Below are positions 1 to 5,502 of a DNA stretch of 5,502 nt, in pieces. This DNA comes from Planctomycetales bacterium (GTDB lineage: Bacteria; Planctomycetota; Phycisphaerae; SM23-33): assembly GCA_030631125.1 (NCBI GenBank), contig DAOVLS010000187.1, positions 1 through 5,502 on the forward strand, in the 5' to 3' direction. The notes under the pieces were generated by a model, which was given only the letters and a program-made list of their open reading frames with translations, made no database searches and was not told where the DNA came from. The translations under genes and the position numbers were made by a program. How positions within the stretch are numbered: position 1 is the first letter of the stretch; the number at the start of each line of letters is the position of its first letter.

Positions 1-344
1 ATAAAGGGCGCAACGGCAAGGGCCTTATCGACCAGCGGAACCGTTCCAGCCGGCAGCACCCGGGTAATCAGATTCGCCCACCCGACGAGCATCAGCGCCC
101 CCAGGCCGACGATCATGTACGCCTGCGTTATCGCCATCAGCCTGGCCGGTAATCGCCCCTGTCCATTACCCCGCATTAATCGTCGCAGACCAATAGACGC
201 GCCGACCCGAGCAGCGGCATACACCGACCCGACGTATCCGACAATACAGGCCAATACTGCCGGCCAAGGCAACGCCACCCAAGGGTCCGACAGACCCATA
301 AGCGACATCGCCACGATAAATCCCGCTATCACTACTATCTGCAT
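1..344 (-). CDS. N-terminal part of a polytopic membrane protein (cut by left edge)
   Basis: The minus strand is open from an ATG at 342-344 through the window edge, giving 114 residues with no stop. The translation is strongly hydrophobic. Likely membrane segments lie at about residues 3-18, 26-48 and 70-94, and a further hydrophobic stretch begins near 103. A basic loop (RRLMRGNGQGRLPARL, about 54-69) sits between segments two and three and probably faces the cytoplasm. The gene starts 40 bp after the stop of the GumC-like gene on the same strand, so the two may be co-transcribed. The Shine-Dalgarno match is weak (GAAAG just upstream). I do not recognise the protein firmly. The pattern of a WxxLI segment followed by LVDKALAVAPF recalls the membrane N-terminus of some planctomycete M48-type metalloproteases, but the catalytic HExxH would lie outside the window, so this is only a guess. 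Confidence 0.6.
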   Translation of the reverse strand, partial: MQIVVIAGFIVAMSLMGLSDPWVALPWPAVLACIVGYVGSVYAAARVGASIGLRRLMRGNGQGRLPARLMAITQAYMIVGLGALMLVGWANLITRVLPAGTVPLVDKALAVAPF

Positions 345-384
345 GACAGAACTTTCAATACCGGAACAAGTCGGACGCGACCTG

Positions 385-1563
385 TTACTGGAAGATAGCT
401 ATCAACTCAGGCATTCCTTCCAGAAGTCCCATTTTCACCTCCAGCAGGCGATGTTCGATCTTGCTAAGCATCTCTTCGGCGCGATTCTTTTCGGATTCGA
501 GGTTGTCTATTGCAGATAAGGTTTTATTGGTATCGCGTGTTTCGACTTCGGCAGTAGTTTTTCGTACCATCAGATCCGCCAATCGCTCTATAGCGGCGAC
601 ACGTGATGTCTGGCGTTCGAGTCCGATGCTCTTTATTTGACTTTCCAACACCTCTTTTTGCCGAGCCTTGATCTCACCTTGCAGAACGGTAATTACTGAT
701 TTCTTATCGTGGTTGGGAGGGAGGGCTTGCAGGTCTGCCTTGACTTCAACCAGTAGAATTTTCAAGGCTTGAAGGATCGGGTCTGTTTCCACCGCCATAC
801 GAACCTCGGGACTGTCGGCGAGCGAACCATTTTTCTGCATTTTCTCGTGGACCTTCAGAGCGGATTCGGCCCGACTTAGCGATGTCCTGGCTTCAAGGAT
901 TTCCCGCGAGAGATTCTCCAGGCGAATTAATGGCACGCTTTTTTGTCCCCGGACTATTGATGTTGGTACCGCTCGGCGGATATGTGCTATCTCACGACAG
1001 ATGCGATTAAGTTGGCTTCGCAGAGTATCTCGCTCATCAGTGAGGCGTTTAATCGTTACCTTGGACACTTTCGTCTTCAATTCGTGGACGAATTGGATGT
1101 AACTGACCGCAACGGCATAAGCAAGATCCCGCGCCTGATGGTCGGACTTGCAGCCGTGAACGTCAATGGCTGCCATATCGCCTTCAAGGCGACGAATTGA
1201 AAGGCAGCGATGCAGGTCTTTGAGCGATTTGTCCTGAAGGTCTTCCAGCAGCAGTGAGAACAATGATTTACCTGTTGTGTTTGTTTTCGTCAGGTTGCGC
1301 AGTGCAGGCATTAATACCGCCTCTTCGCATCGAACATTCGACAGTATTGCCGTTGCCTGTGTACCTTTGGCGGGCCCTTTAGGGGGAACCTCAACTTTGG
1401 ATACACCCGGCTGCGCTGTTGCCTGTGTACCTTTGGCGGGCTCTTTGAGAGAAACCTCGACTTTAGATGAACCCGGCTGCGCAGTTCGGACGAACTGAAC
1501 CGCAGCCCCAGCCAGAATCAATAACAGGACCGTCCAGAGAATTGCCATCGTTTTCCAAAACAT
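385..1563 (-). CDS. GumC/Wzz-like periplasmic coiled-coil protein with one N-terminal membrane anchor
   Basis: The protein has 392 residues. Residues 6-24 form a single hydrophobic segment after a short basic start, so most of the chain is probably periplasmic. Residues 28-71 are two copies of a 22-residue Ala/Gln/Pro/Lys repeat (AQPG.SKVEV...PAKGTQAT), a likely linker. Residues 73-160 resemble the Wzz/GumC domain: LHRCLSIRRLEGDMAAIDVHG followed by DHQARDLAYAVAVSYIQFV matches the usual 'L.V..V.GT.LI.VS....DP..A..IANAV...Y' pattern. Charged heptad-like helices follow at about 165-245 and 300-380. Between them DPILQALKILLVEV...LPPNHDKKSVITVLQ (about 261-294) matches the GumC 'L..L...LPPNHP.V..L' motif. 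Relatives set polysaccharide chain length or help export. This protein lacks the usual C-terminal membrane helix and any tyrosine-kinase domain, so its role may be structural or divergent. It starts 27 bp after queC with a strong AAAGGAG site. Confidence 0.7.
   Translation of the reverse strand: MFWKTMAILWTVLLLILAGAAVQFVRTAQPGSSKVEVSLKEPAKGTQATAQPGVSKVEVPPKGPAKGTQATAILSNVRCEEAVLMPALRNLTKTNTTGKSLFSLLLEDLQDKSLKDLHRCLSIRRLEGDMAAIDVHGCKSDHQARDLAYAVAVSYIQFVHELKTKVSKVTIKRLTDERDTLRSQLNRICREIAHIRRAVPTSIVRGQKSVPLIRLENLSREILEARTSLSRAESALKVHEKMQKNGSLADSPEVRMAVETDPILQALKILLVEVKADLQALPPNHDKKSVITVLQGEIKARQKEVLESQIKSIGLERQTSRVAAIERLADLMVRKTTAEVETRDTNKTLSAIDNLESEKNRAEEMLSKIEHRLLEVKMGLLEGMPELIAIFQ
1352..1483 (-). 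repeat. 66-bp direct tandem duplication, two copies, inside the GumC-like gene
   Basis: The stretches 1352-1417 and 1418-1483 are adjacent copies of a 66-bp unit. By hand alignment about 56 of 66 bases agree, and the first 23 bases (plus-strand order) are identical. The unit is a multiple of three, so it encodes two 22-residue repeats (residues 28-49 and 50-71) rich in Ala, Gln, Pro, Lys and Thr. It lies between the membrane anchor and the Wzz-like domain, where a change in length would alter the linker only. Confidence 0.9.
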
Positions 1564-1569
1564 ATCTTG

Positions 1570-1576
1570 CTCCTTT
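1570..1576 (-). promoter_or_regulatory. Ribosome binding site of the GumC-like gene
   Basis: Read on the minus strand this is AAAGGAG, six bases upstream of the ATG at 1561-1563. It is the strongest Shine-Dalgarno match on the minus strand of the window and supports that start and independent translation after queC. Confidence 0.75.
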
Positions 1577-1590
1577 CAATAATTTGCCGT

Positions 1591-2322
1591 TTATGGATTG
1601 CCTTGATATTTCACGGGGTCTTTTGCTCCGGCTTCGGCGAAACCGGAGAGGCGTATTCGGCAGGCGTCGCAGTGGCCGCAGGCGGAGCCGTCGTCGGCAG
1701 GGTCGTAACAACTGTGCGTCAGCGAATAATCAACGCCCAACGCCAGGCCGGTGCGGATAATCTGTCCCTTGCTCATCTCCAGCAGCGGCGTGCGGATGCG
1801 AAACTCGCCCTTGCCTTCGACTGCGGCGGCAGTGGCGAGATTCGCCATCGTCTCAAATGCCCGGATAAACTCGCCGCGACAATCGGGATAGCCGCTGTAA
1901 TCGACCGCGTTGACGCCGATGAAAATGTCGAACGCCCCGATAACCTCCGCATAACCCAACGCGACCGAAAGGAAAATCGTATTTCGCGCCGGAACGTAAG
2001 TAATAGGGATTGCGGATTGCGGATTGTGGATTGCGGATTTTCCCGAAAGAGTATCCTTGGGTACTTCGATGTTATCAGTCAATGCGCTGTGGCCGAAACC
2101 GGCATCGGCGGACAGGTCGAGTTTCACGATTCGATGCTCGACGGTTCCGAGCGCCTCGGCGATTTTCCCAGCCGATGTCAGTTCAAACCTGTGCCTCTGA
2201 CCATAATCAAACGAAAGCGCATGACAGGTGAATCCCTCCCGTCTGGCCAGGGCTAAAGTTGTGGCTGAATCCAATCCGCCCGAAAGCAGCACCACCGCCG
2301 ATTTCTCATTTATGTCCGGCAT
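1591..2322 (-). CDS. queC: 7-cyano-7-deazaguanine (preQ0) synthase QueC
   Basis: The enzyme converts 7-carboxy-7-deazaguanine, ammonia and ATP to preQ0 in the cytoplasm, in the queuosine pathway (EC 6.3.4.20). At 243 residues it is slightly longer than E. coli QueC. Visible motifs are the PP-loop SGGLDS (14-19), FDYGQRH (38-44), [12 protein letters not shown] (108-119), DYSGYPDCR (141-149) and four C-terminal cysteines at 205, 215, 218 and 221 (C-x9-C-x2-C-x2-C) that bind zinc in this family. All expected key residues are present, so it should be active. It is unusual in residues 95-106: the loop before TYVPARN is made of [10 protein letters not shown], encoded by a 7-bp tandem repeat. The ATG at 2320-2322 is the only start that keeps the PP-loop strand; no good Shine-Dalgarno is seen before it. 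It is divergent from queF and is followed by the GumC-like gene 27 bp downstream. Confidence 0.96.
   Translation of the reverse strand: MPDINEKSAVVLLSGGLDSATTLALARREGFTCHALSFDYGQRHRFELTSAGKIAEALGTVEHRIVKLDLSADAGFGHSALTDNIEVPKDTLSGKSAIHNPQSAIPITYVPARNTIFLSVALGYAEVIGAFDIFIGVNAVDYSGYPDCRGEFIRAFETMANLATAAAVEGKGEFRIRTPLLEMSKGQIIRTGLALGVDYSLTHSCYDPADDGSACGHCDACRIRLSGFAEAGAKDPVKYQGNP
2007..2040 (-). repeat. 7-bp degenerate tandem repeat inside queC
   Basis: On the plus strand the stretch reads GGAT, then TGCGGAT (2011-2017), TGCGGAT (2018-2024), TGTGGAT (2025-2031), TGCGGAT (2032-2038), then TT: about 4.5 units with a single mismatch in the third. In the queC frame it gives the residues [10 protein letters not shown], a seven-residue period because 7 bp times 3 equals seven codons. 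It falls in a loop of variable length between the VP motif (residues 87-88) and TYVPARN. I recall similar NPQSAI-type repeats in environmental planctomycete-like genomes, but have not checked this. Confidence 0.9.
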
Positions 2323-2380
2323 TATCTACACGTTACACGCCTTTGCTTTTCTGTGCAATCCGTGTAATCTGTATTGCACT
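2323..2380. promoter_or_regulatory. Divergent queC/queF intergenic region with short repeats
   Basis: These 58 bp separate the start codons of queC (minus) and queF (plus) and should hold both promoters and both leaders. A weak plus-strand candidate is TTGCTT (2343-2348), a 16-bp gap and TAATCT (2365-2370), each matching the sigma-70 consensus at only three of six bases. No clear queC promoter is seen. The spacer is too short for a full preQ1 riboswitch on either side, and no such fold is evident. It also holds a 9-bp repeat, listed separately, and a two-copy 7-bp repeat, TACACGT/TACACGC, at 2327-2340. Confidence 0.4.
2350..2376. repeat. 9-bp degenerate tandem repeat in the queC/queF spacer
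   Basis: Three units in a row read TCTGTGCAA (2350-2358), TCCGTGTAA (2359-2367) and TCTGTATTG (2368-2376); the third is the most diverged. On the minus strand the motif appears as GATTACACG followed by GATTGCACA. The array ends only four bases before the queF start codon, so it occupies the place where the queF ribosome binding site would be, and no clear Shine-Dalgarno is visible there. Confidence 0.7.
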
Positions 2381-2734
2381 ATGAAAGATATTGAAACGTT
2401 CGACAATCCGCATCCGCAGCGCGATTACGCCATCAAGCACGTCGCGCCGGAATTTACCTCCGTCTGTCCCAAAACCGGCCAACCCGACTTCGGGACGATT
2501 GAGATCGAATACGTCGCCGACAAACTCTGCCTCGAACTGAAGAGCCTCAAGTATTACCTTCAGTCCTACCGCGATGTAGGCGTCTTCTACGAGGACGTGA
2601 TCAATCGCATTTTGGACGACCTGGCTGCGGCCTGCAGGCCACGGTGGATGAAGGTAACAGGCAAGTTCACTCCTCGCGGCGGTATTCACAGTATCATCAC
2701 AGCCGAATATAACAAAGGCGGTGAATTGAAATGA
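2381..2734 (+). CDS. queF: NADPH-dependent preQ0 reductase QueF, short type
   Basis: QueF reduces the nitrile of preQ0 to the aminomethyl group of preQ1, the four-electron step after QueC (EC 1.7.1.13). The product has 117 residues, somewhat shorter than the B. subtilis enzyme (about 165), mostly through shorter ends. [14 protein letters not shown] (24-37) carries the catalytic Cys29, which forms the thioimide, and Asp36. The QueF motif [13 protein letters not shown] is at 52-64, and GKFTPRGGI at 94-102 is also conserved. Where B. subtilis has HED, this protein has Tyr70-Glu71-Asp72 (FYED), a variation I believe occurs in other short QueFs. The start at 2381 is chosen because upstream in-frame codons overlap queC and encode nothing QueF-like; ATG 2312 and ATG 2228 are the alternatives. 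The stop overlaps the aminotransferase start by 4 bp. Confidence 0.95.
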   Translation: MKDIETFDNPHPQRDYAIKHVAPEFTSVCPKTGQPDFGTIEIEYVADKLCLELKSLKYYLQSYRDVGVFYEDVINRILDDLAAACRPRWMKVTGKFTPRGGIHSIITAEYNKGGELK

Positions 2735-3978
2735 ACGAGGAATGGAAAATCGACGTCTCGCCTCGCCTTCGGCGGTTGCCGCCGTATCTTTTTGGTCGGC
2801 TTAACGCGTTGCGGCATGCCAAGCGAGTCGCCGGCGTGGACATTATTGACCTTGGAATGGGTAATCCCGCCGACCCTCCGCCGAAGCAGGTTGTCGAGAA
2901 ACTCTGCGAGGCAGCCGGTAATCCGCGCAGCCATGGTTACAGCGCCTCGAGCGGTATTCCCAACCTCCGCCGCGAGGTCGCCCGTCTCTACGAGCGGCTT
3001 TACGACGTCAAGCTCGATCCCGACAGCGAGGTAATCGCCGTCATCGGTTCGAAGGAAGGTTTTTCGCATTTATGCCTTGCGCTGCTTGGTCCGGGGGACA
3101 CAGCCATTGTGGGCGATCCGTACTTTCCCATTCACGTTTATTCCGTCGCACTGGCTGAAGCAAACGTAATCAACGTCCCGCTCGGTAACGACGAAGTTTT
3201 CCTCGGCCGTGTCGCCGATGTCGTCGAGCATCTCTATCCCCGTCCGAAGTGCCTGATCCTGAATTACCCGCATAACCCAACGGCAATGACTGTCGATGGT
3301 GTGGAGTTTTTCGAGGCAGTGGTGGATTTGGCGAAGCGGAGCGGAATTATGGTAATCCACGATTTCGCTTATGGGCGGACCTGCTTCGACGGGTACACTG
3401 CCCCGTCTTTCCTCCAGGCCCGCGGCGCCAAAGACGTCGGCGTGGAGTTTATCACGATGTCCAAGCCATACAATATGGCCGGTTGGCGGATAGGTTTCTG
3501 CGTCGGAAACGCCGAGATGATCCGCGCCCTTGCCACTATCAAAGGCTACTACGATTACGGTATTTTCACGCCGATTCAGGTGGCCGGTATCCTGGCGTTG
3601 CAGAGCGGCGAGGAGGCAGTCGTCGATCAGGCTCAGACCTACCAGCAGCGGCGCGACGTGGTGGTGGCTGGTTTGCGCCGGGTCGGGTGGGAGGTCGAAA
3701 GCCCTCGCGCCGGAATGTTTGTCTGGGCCCGCGTGCCGGAGAAACATCTGAACGGGCAAGGTACGATAGACTTCGCCATGAGGCTGATGACGGACGCCGA
3801 GGTCGCCATTGCGCCGGGGCGGGCATTCGGCGAGAACGGCGAGGGGTACGTCCGCATCGCGCTGGTCGAAAACGAACTCCGTCTCAAACAGGCAATCCGC
3901 CAGATCGACCGTGCACTCAACAAGGGCGCCAAGGCCCCATCTGTCGCTAAACGCGACAACAAAAATAGTAGCCAGTAG
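2731..3978 (+). CDS. alaC: PLP-dependent class I/II aminotransferase, AlaC-like (alanine/glutamate type)
   Basis: This is a fold-type I aminotransferase of 415 residues, close in length and sequence pattern to E. coli AlaC (glutamate-pyruvate aminotransferase). Shared blocks include RLPPYLF (15-21), DLGMGNP (40-46), [10 protein letters not shown] (68-77), [10 protein letters not shown] (105-114), YPHNPTA (179-185), HDFAYGR (210-216), [13 protein letters not shown] (244-256), [12 protein letters not shown] (274-285) and VRIALVEN (374-381). Lys245 should form the Schiff base; Asn182, Asp211 and Tyr214 contact PLP, and Arg376 binds the substrate carboxylate. It probably makes alanine from pyruvate and glutamate. 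LL-diaminopimelate aminotransferase is the main alternative and less likely from these motifs. It starts in an ATGA overlap with queF, implying translational coupling. The last residues (NKNSSQ) and the stop codon come from a repeat-bearing tail. Confidence 0.9.
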   Translation: MNEEWKIDVSPRLRRLPPYLFGRLNALRHAKRVAGVDIIDLGMGNPADPPPKQVVEKLCEAAGNPRSHGYSASSGIPNLRREVARLYERLYDVKLDPDSEVIAVIGSKEGFSHLCLALLGPGDTAIVGDPYFPIHVYSVALAEANVINVPLGNDEVFLGRVADVVEHLYPRPKCLILNYPHNPTAMTVDGVEFFEAVVDLAKRSGIMVIHDFAYGRTCFDGYTAPSFLQARGAKDVGVEFITMSKPYNMAGWRIGFCVGNAEMIRALATIKGYYDYGIFTPIQVAGILALQSGEEAVVDQAQTYQQRRDVVVAGLRRVGWEVESPRAGMFVWARVPEKHLNGQGTIDFAMRLMTDAEVAIAPGRAFGENGEGYVRIALVENELRLKQAIRQIDRALNKGAKAPSVAKRDNKNSSQ

Positions 3979-3987
3979 TCGGTAATC
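3967..3987 (+). repeat. 7-bp degenerate tandem repeat at the end of alaC
   Basis: Three units read AGTAGCC (3967-3973), AGTAGTC (3974-3980) and GGTAATC (3981-3987). The alaC stop codon TAG (3976-3978) lies within the second unit, so the array sets the last codons of that gene and runs into the 30-bp spacer before apbE. The unit differs in sequence from the 7-bp unit in queC. Confidence 0.7.
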
Positions 3988-4008
3988 CATGAAGATGGAC
4001 CGTCGAAA

Positions 4009-5085
4009 ATGAAAAGAGATGTTACAGACACAATCAGACTTTCGGCTTTGGGCGTCGCTGTGCTCATGATGGTGTTTACGGTTGTCGGTGTTGTGCGCTG
4101 CGATTCTACTTCTCCGGTGCGCCGGTCCAGTCGGCCTAGAGGCATCATGGGTACACAGTGCGAACTGGCGGCGCTTGCGAATGAGGAGCAGGCGTCGCGA
4201 TCGCTGGTAGCGGCTGAGGAGGCTTTGCGTAATGTCGAATCACTGATGAGCGTTCACATCGATGCGACCGAACTGTCCCGCTTTAATACAGGAGACAAAG
4301 GCGAGTACCGGTTTTCGCCGGAATTGATGAAAGTCTTTCGCGCTGCCGGGGAATTTCACGAACAGACCGACGGGGCCTTCGACGTTACCTGCTATCCGCT
4401 GATTCAACTCTGGAAAAAGTGCAAAACCGATGGCCGATTACCAAACGAAGCCGAAATTGCCGAAGTTCGAAGGTCCGTCGGTATGAAACATCTACGAATC
4501 TGCTCCGACGGTGTAACGAAACTTACCGACGGCGTTTCGGTCGATCTGGGTGGTATCGCCAAGGGGTATGCCATCGACCGGGCCATCGAAGCGATGATTG
4601 ATGCCGGCGCTGACGGCGGGCTGGTCAATGTCGGCGGCGACCTGCGATGCTTCGGAGCCGACGAGGATGGAAAACCCTGGCCTGTGAAGATTCGCCATCC
4701 GTTCGACAAGTCCCGCATCTGCGCGACGCTTTCGGTAACGGAAGCCGCCGTCGCCACCAGCGGTGACTACCACCGATATTTCGAGATTGCCGGCAAACGG
4801 TACAGCCACATCGTCGATCCCCGCACAGGCAGGGCTTTGTCGGCTGGTCATGCCCCATCGGTAACGGTCGTCTCGCTGCCTATTGGGGATGCCCCGCCCA
4901 GCGCCGCTGCCGCCGATGCCTGGGCGACGGCTATCAGCGTCCTTGGCCCGAAGGGAATCGAACTCATAAACAAGCATCCCGGCCTGGAGGCGATGCTCAT
5001 CACCGGCACGCCGACCAAGCACGAAATCCACACCAGCAAAGGTTTCAAGTCGCTTCTGTCGGGGACAGGAATCAAACTGGATTAA
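4009..5085 (+). CDS. apbE: FAD:protein FMN transferase, ApbE family
   Basis: ApbE attaches FMN from FAD to a Thr/Ser of partner proteins such as NqrB/RnfG-type subunits, outside the cytoplasmic membrane (EC 2.7.1.180). The 358 residues match the family's usual length. The N-terminus has a hydrophobic segment at about 11-29 followed by Arg-Cys31; VVRC is a poor lipobox, so this is either a signal anchor or an atypical lipoprotein. Family blocks are IMGTQCELA (46-54), ELSRFN (88-93), GAFDVTCYPL (122-131), VDLGGIAKGYAID (178-190), LVNVGGDLR (205-213), ATSGDYHRYF (249-258), YSHIVDPRTGRAL (265-277) and the Mg-binding ADAWATAISVLG (302-313), with Asp303 and Thr307. The ATG at 4009 is preferred because it includes the export segment; its Shine-Dalgarno is weak. 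It lies 30 bp after alaC and probably belongs to the same transcript. No flavinylation target is in the window. Confidence 0.95.
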   Translation: MKRDVTDTIRLSALGVAVLMMVFTVVGVVRCDSTSPVRRSSRPRGIMGTQCELAALANEEQASRSLVAAEEALRNVESLMSVHIDATELSRFNTGDKGEYRFSPELMKVFRAAGEFHEQTDGAFDVTCYPLIQLWKKCKTDGRLPNEAEIAEVRRSVGMKHLRICSDGVTKLTDGVSVDLGGIAKGYAIDRAIEAMIDAGADGGLVNVGGDLRCFGADEDGKPWPVKIRHPFDKSRICATLSVTEAAVATSGDYHRYFEIAGKRYSHIVDPRTGRALSAGHAPSVTVVSLPIGDAPPSAAAADAWATAISVLGPKGIELINKHPGLEAMLITGTPTKHEIHTSKGFKSLLSGTGIKLD

Positions 5086-5090
5086 AGCAG

Positions 5091-5111
5091 GCCGGTTGAC
5101 TGGTAATCGGC
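5091..5111 (+). terminator. Probable intrinsic terminator after apbE
   Basis: GCCGGTT (5091-5097) can pair with AATCGGC (5105-5111) over seven pairs, one of them G-T, around a 7-base loop. The following bases are pyrimidine-rich (TTCAAGTTCTGTTCTTCC, then CGTTTTT) but lack a clean run of T right after the stem. It begins five bases after the apbE stop, where the queF-alaC-apbE transcript would be expected to end. Confidence 0.45.
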
Positions 5112-5166
5112 TTCAAGTTCTGTTCTTCCCGTTTTTCCCTGCGCCCTGTCTTTTCAGAGATTATTC

Positions 5167-5194
5167 TTGCTGAATCGGAGGTTTGGCATATACT
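5167..5194 (+). promoter_or_regulatory. Candidate sigma-70-type promoter for the EF-G-like gene
   Basis: TTGCTG (5167-5172) and TATACT (5189-5194) are separated by 16 bp. The -10 matches the consensus at five of six bases, the -35 at three of six. Transcription would begin near 5201, leaving a leader of about 70 bases. The leader includes a possible small hairpin, ACGGGG (5222-5227) pairing with TCCCGT (5233-5238), of unknown meaning. Confidence 0.45.
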
Positions 5195-5260
5195 GGTCGG
5201 TCTTGTTTATCGAGCAAAAGGACGGGGCCGGATCCCGTACCAATGGGAAAAAAGCCTCAC

Positions 5261-5264
5261 GGAG
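5261..5264 (+). promoter_or_regulatory. Ribosome binding site of the EF-G-like gene
   Basis: GGAG lies eight bases before the ATG at 5273-5275. This is a good spacing and fixes the start of the partial gene at the right edge. Confidence 0.7.
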
Positions 5265-5272
5265 ATTATTAA

Positions 5273-5502
5273 ATGCCAGCGAAGAAACCACAGGACATTC
5301 GTAATATCGCACTTCTGGGCCACGGCGGGGCGGGAAAGACTATTCTCGCCGAAGCAATGCTTCACGCAGCCGGTGCTACCAACCGCTTCGGAACCGTCGA
5401 AGACGGTACGACCGTGATGGACCACACCGACCTGGAAAAAGAAACCACCCACTCGGTCGATCCGGCAATGGCGCATTTCGACCATGCCGGCAAGACAATA
5501 AA
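5273..5502 (+). CDS. fusA: Elongation factor G-like GTPase, N-terminal part (cut by right edge)
   Basis: Seventy-six codons are present and the frame is open to the window end. IRNIALLGHGGAGKTILAE (9-27) contains the P-loop GHGGAGKT (16-23), and GTVEDGTTVMDHTDLEKE (40-57) is the usual EF-G block leading into switch I. Instead of the canonical RGITI switch the sequence reads THSVD (59-63), a Ser where EF-G has the Mg-binding Thr by my hand alignment. This form is typical of the EF-G-like paralogue group (T. thermophilus EF-G-2 and FusA2 relatives) rather than the main ribosomal translocase. The product binds GTP and probably acts on the ribosome in the cytoplasm; whether it is the only EF-G of this organism cannot be judged. 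It has its own promoter-like site and a good ribosome binding site, so it is likely a separate transcription unit. Confidence 0.85.
   Translation, partial: MPAKKPQDIRNIALLGHGGAGKTILAEAMLHAAGATNRFGTVEDGTTVMDHTDLEKETTHSVDPAMAHFDHAGKTI

Noticed and set aside
115..519. Plus-strand open frame of 134 codons
   Set aside because: It overlaps both the minus-strand membrane protein start and the end of the GumC-like gene, and its translation resembles nothing; the opposite strand gives convincing membrane segments.
1567..2256. Plus-strand open frame of 229 codons
   Set aside because: It is antisense to queC, whose motifs are complete; the translation is low-complexity and Arg/Ala-rich.
2228..2380. 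Extended N-terminus for QueF from ATG 2228 or 2312
   Set aside because: The added residues overlap the queC coding region and show no QueF similarity; the family-like sequence begins just after ATG 2381.
2323..2380. preQ1 riboswitch controlling queF or queC
   Set aside because: The spacer is 58 bp, shared by two divergent genes, and shows no hairpin plus A-rich tail of the preQ1-I type.
1591..2734. DNA 7-deazaguanine modification island (dpd-like)
   Set aside because: Only the generic queC and queF are present; no dpdA-like transglycosylase, helicase or nuclease genes are in the window, so tRNA queuosine is the simpler reading.
3070..3990. Long minus-strand open frame of 306 codons
   Set aside because: It lies entirely opposite the alaC-like gene, which has unmistakable family motifs; the minus-strand translation shows no recognisable domain and is a codon-bias shadow.
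5091..5111. Similarity of the apbE downstream hairpin (GGTAATC) to the alaC-end repeat
   Set aside because: Only the seven bases GGTAATC are shared and no period is visible, so chance is likely.

Overview
The window looks like ordinary chromosomal DNA of a moderately GC-rich, Gram-negative-type bacterium. I infer a member of the Planctomycetota or a related environmental lineage. The hints are the fast-diverged EF-G-like GTPase, the GumC/Wzz-like coiled-coil protein, and short degenerate tandem repeats of the types I associate with such genomes. This placement rests on recollection and was not tested by a search.

Left part, minus strand (read right to left from about 2322 to the left edge): queC (7-cyano-7-deazaguanine synthase), then a GumC/Wzz-like periplasmic coiled-coil protein, then the N-terminal third or so of a polytopic membrane protein that is cut by the window edge. 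The gaps are 27 and 40 bp, so one transcript is plausible. Right part, plus strand: queF (preQ0 reductase, short type), alaC-like aminotransferase (4-bp overlap with queF), apbE (FAD:protein FMN transferase), a probable terminator hairpin, a promoter-like site and the first 76 codons of an EF-G-like translation GTPase.

queC and queF are divergent across a 58-bp spacer. They encode consecutive steps of queuosine precursor synthesis: QueC makes preQ0 and QueF reduces it to preQ1. queD, queE, tgt and queA are not in the window. The aminotransferase and ApbE belong to other pathways (alanine/glutamate metabolism and flavinylation of extracytoplasmic redox proteins) and are probably just co-transcribed. 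No mobile element, CRISPR array, RNA gene or phage gene was seen.

The most unusual signals are repeats. A 7-bp array lies in frame inside queC and adds an Ala/Ile/Asn/Pro/Gln-rich loop. A 9-bp array sits in the queC/queF spacer. A second, different 7-bp array forms the end and stop codon of alaC. A 66-bp tandem duplication makes a 22-residue repeat in the GumC-like protein. I did not find a convincing new multi-gene system.
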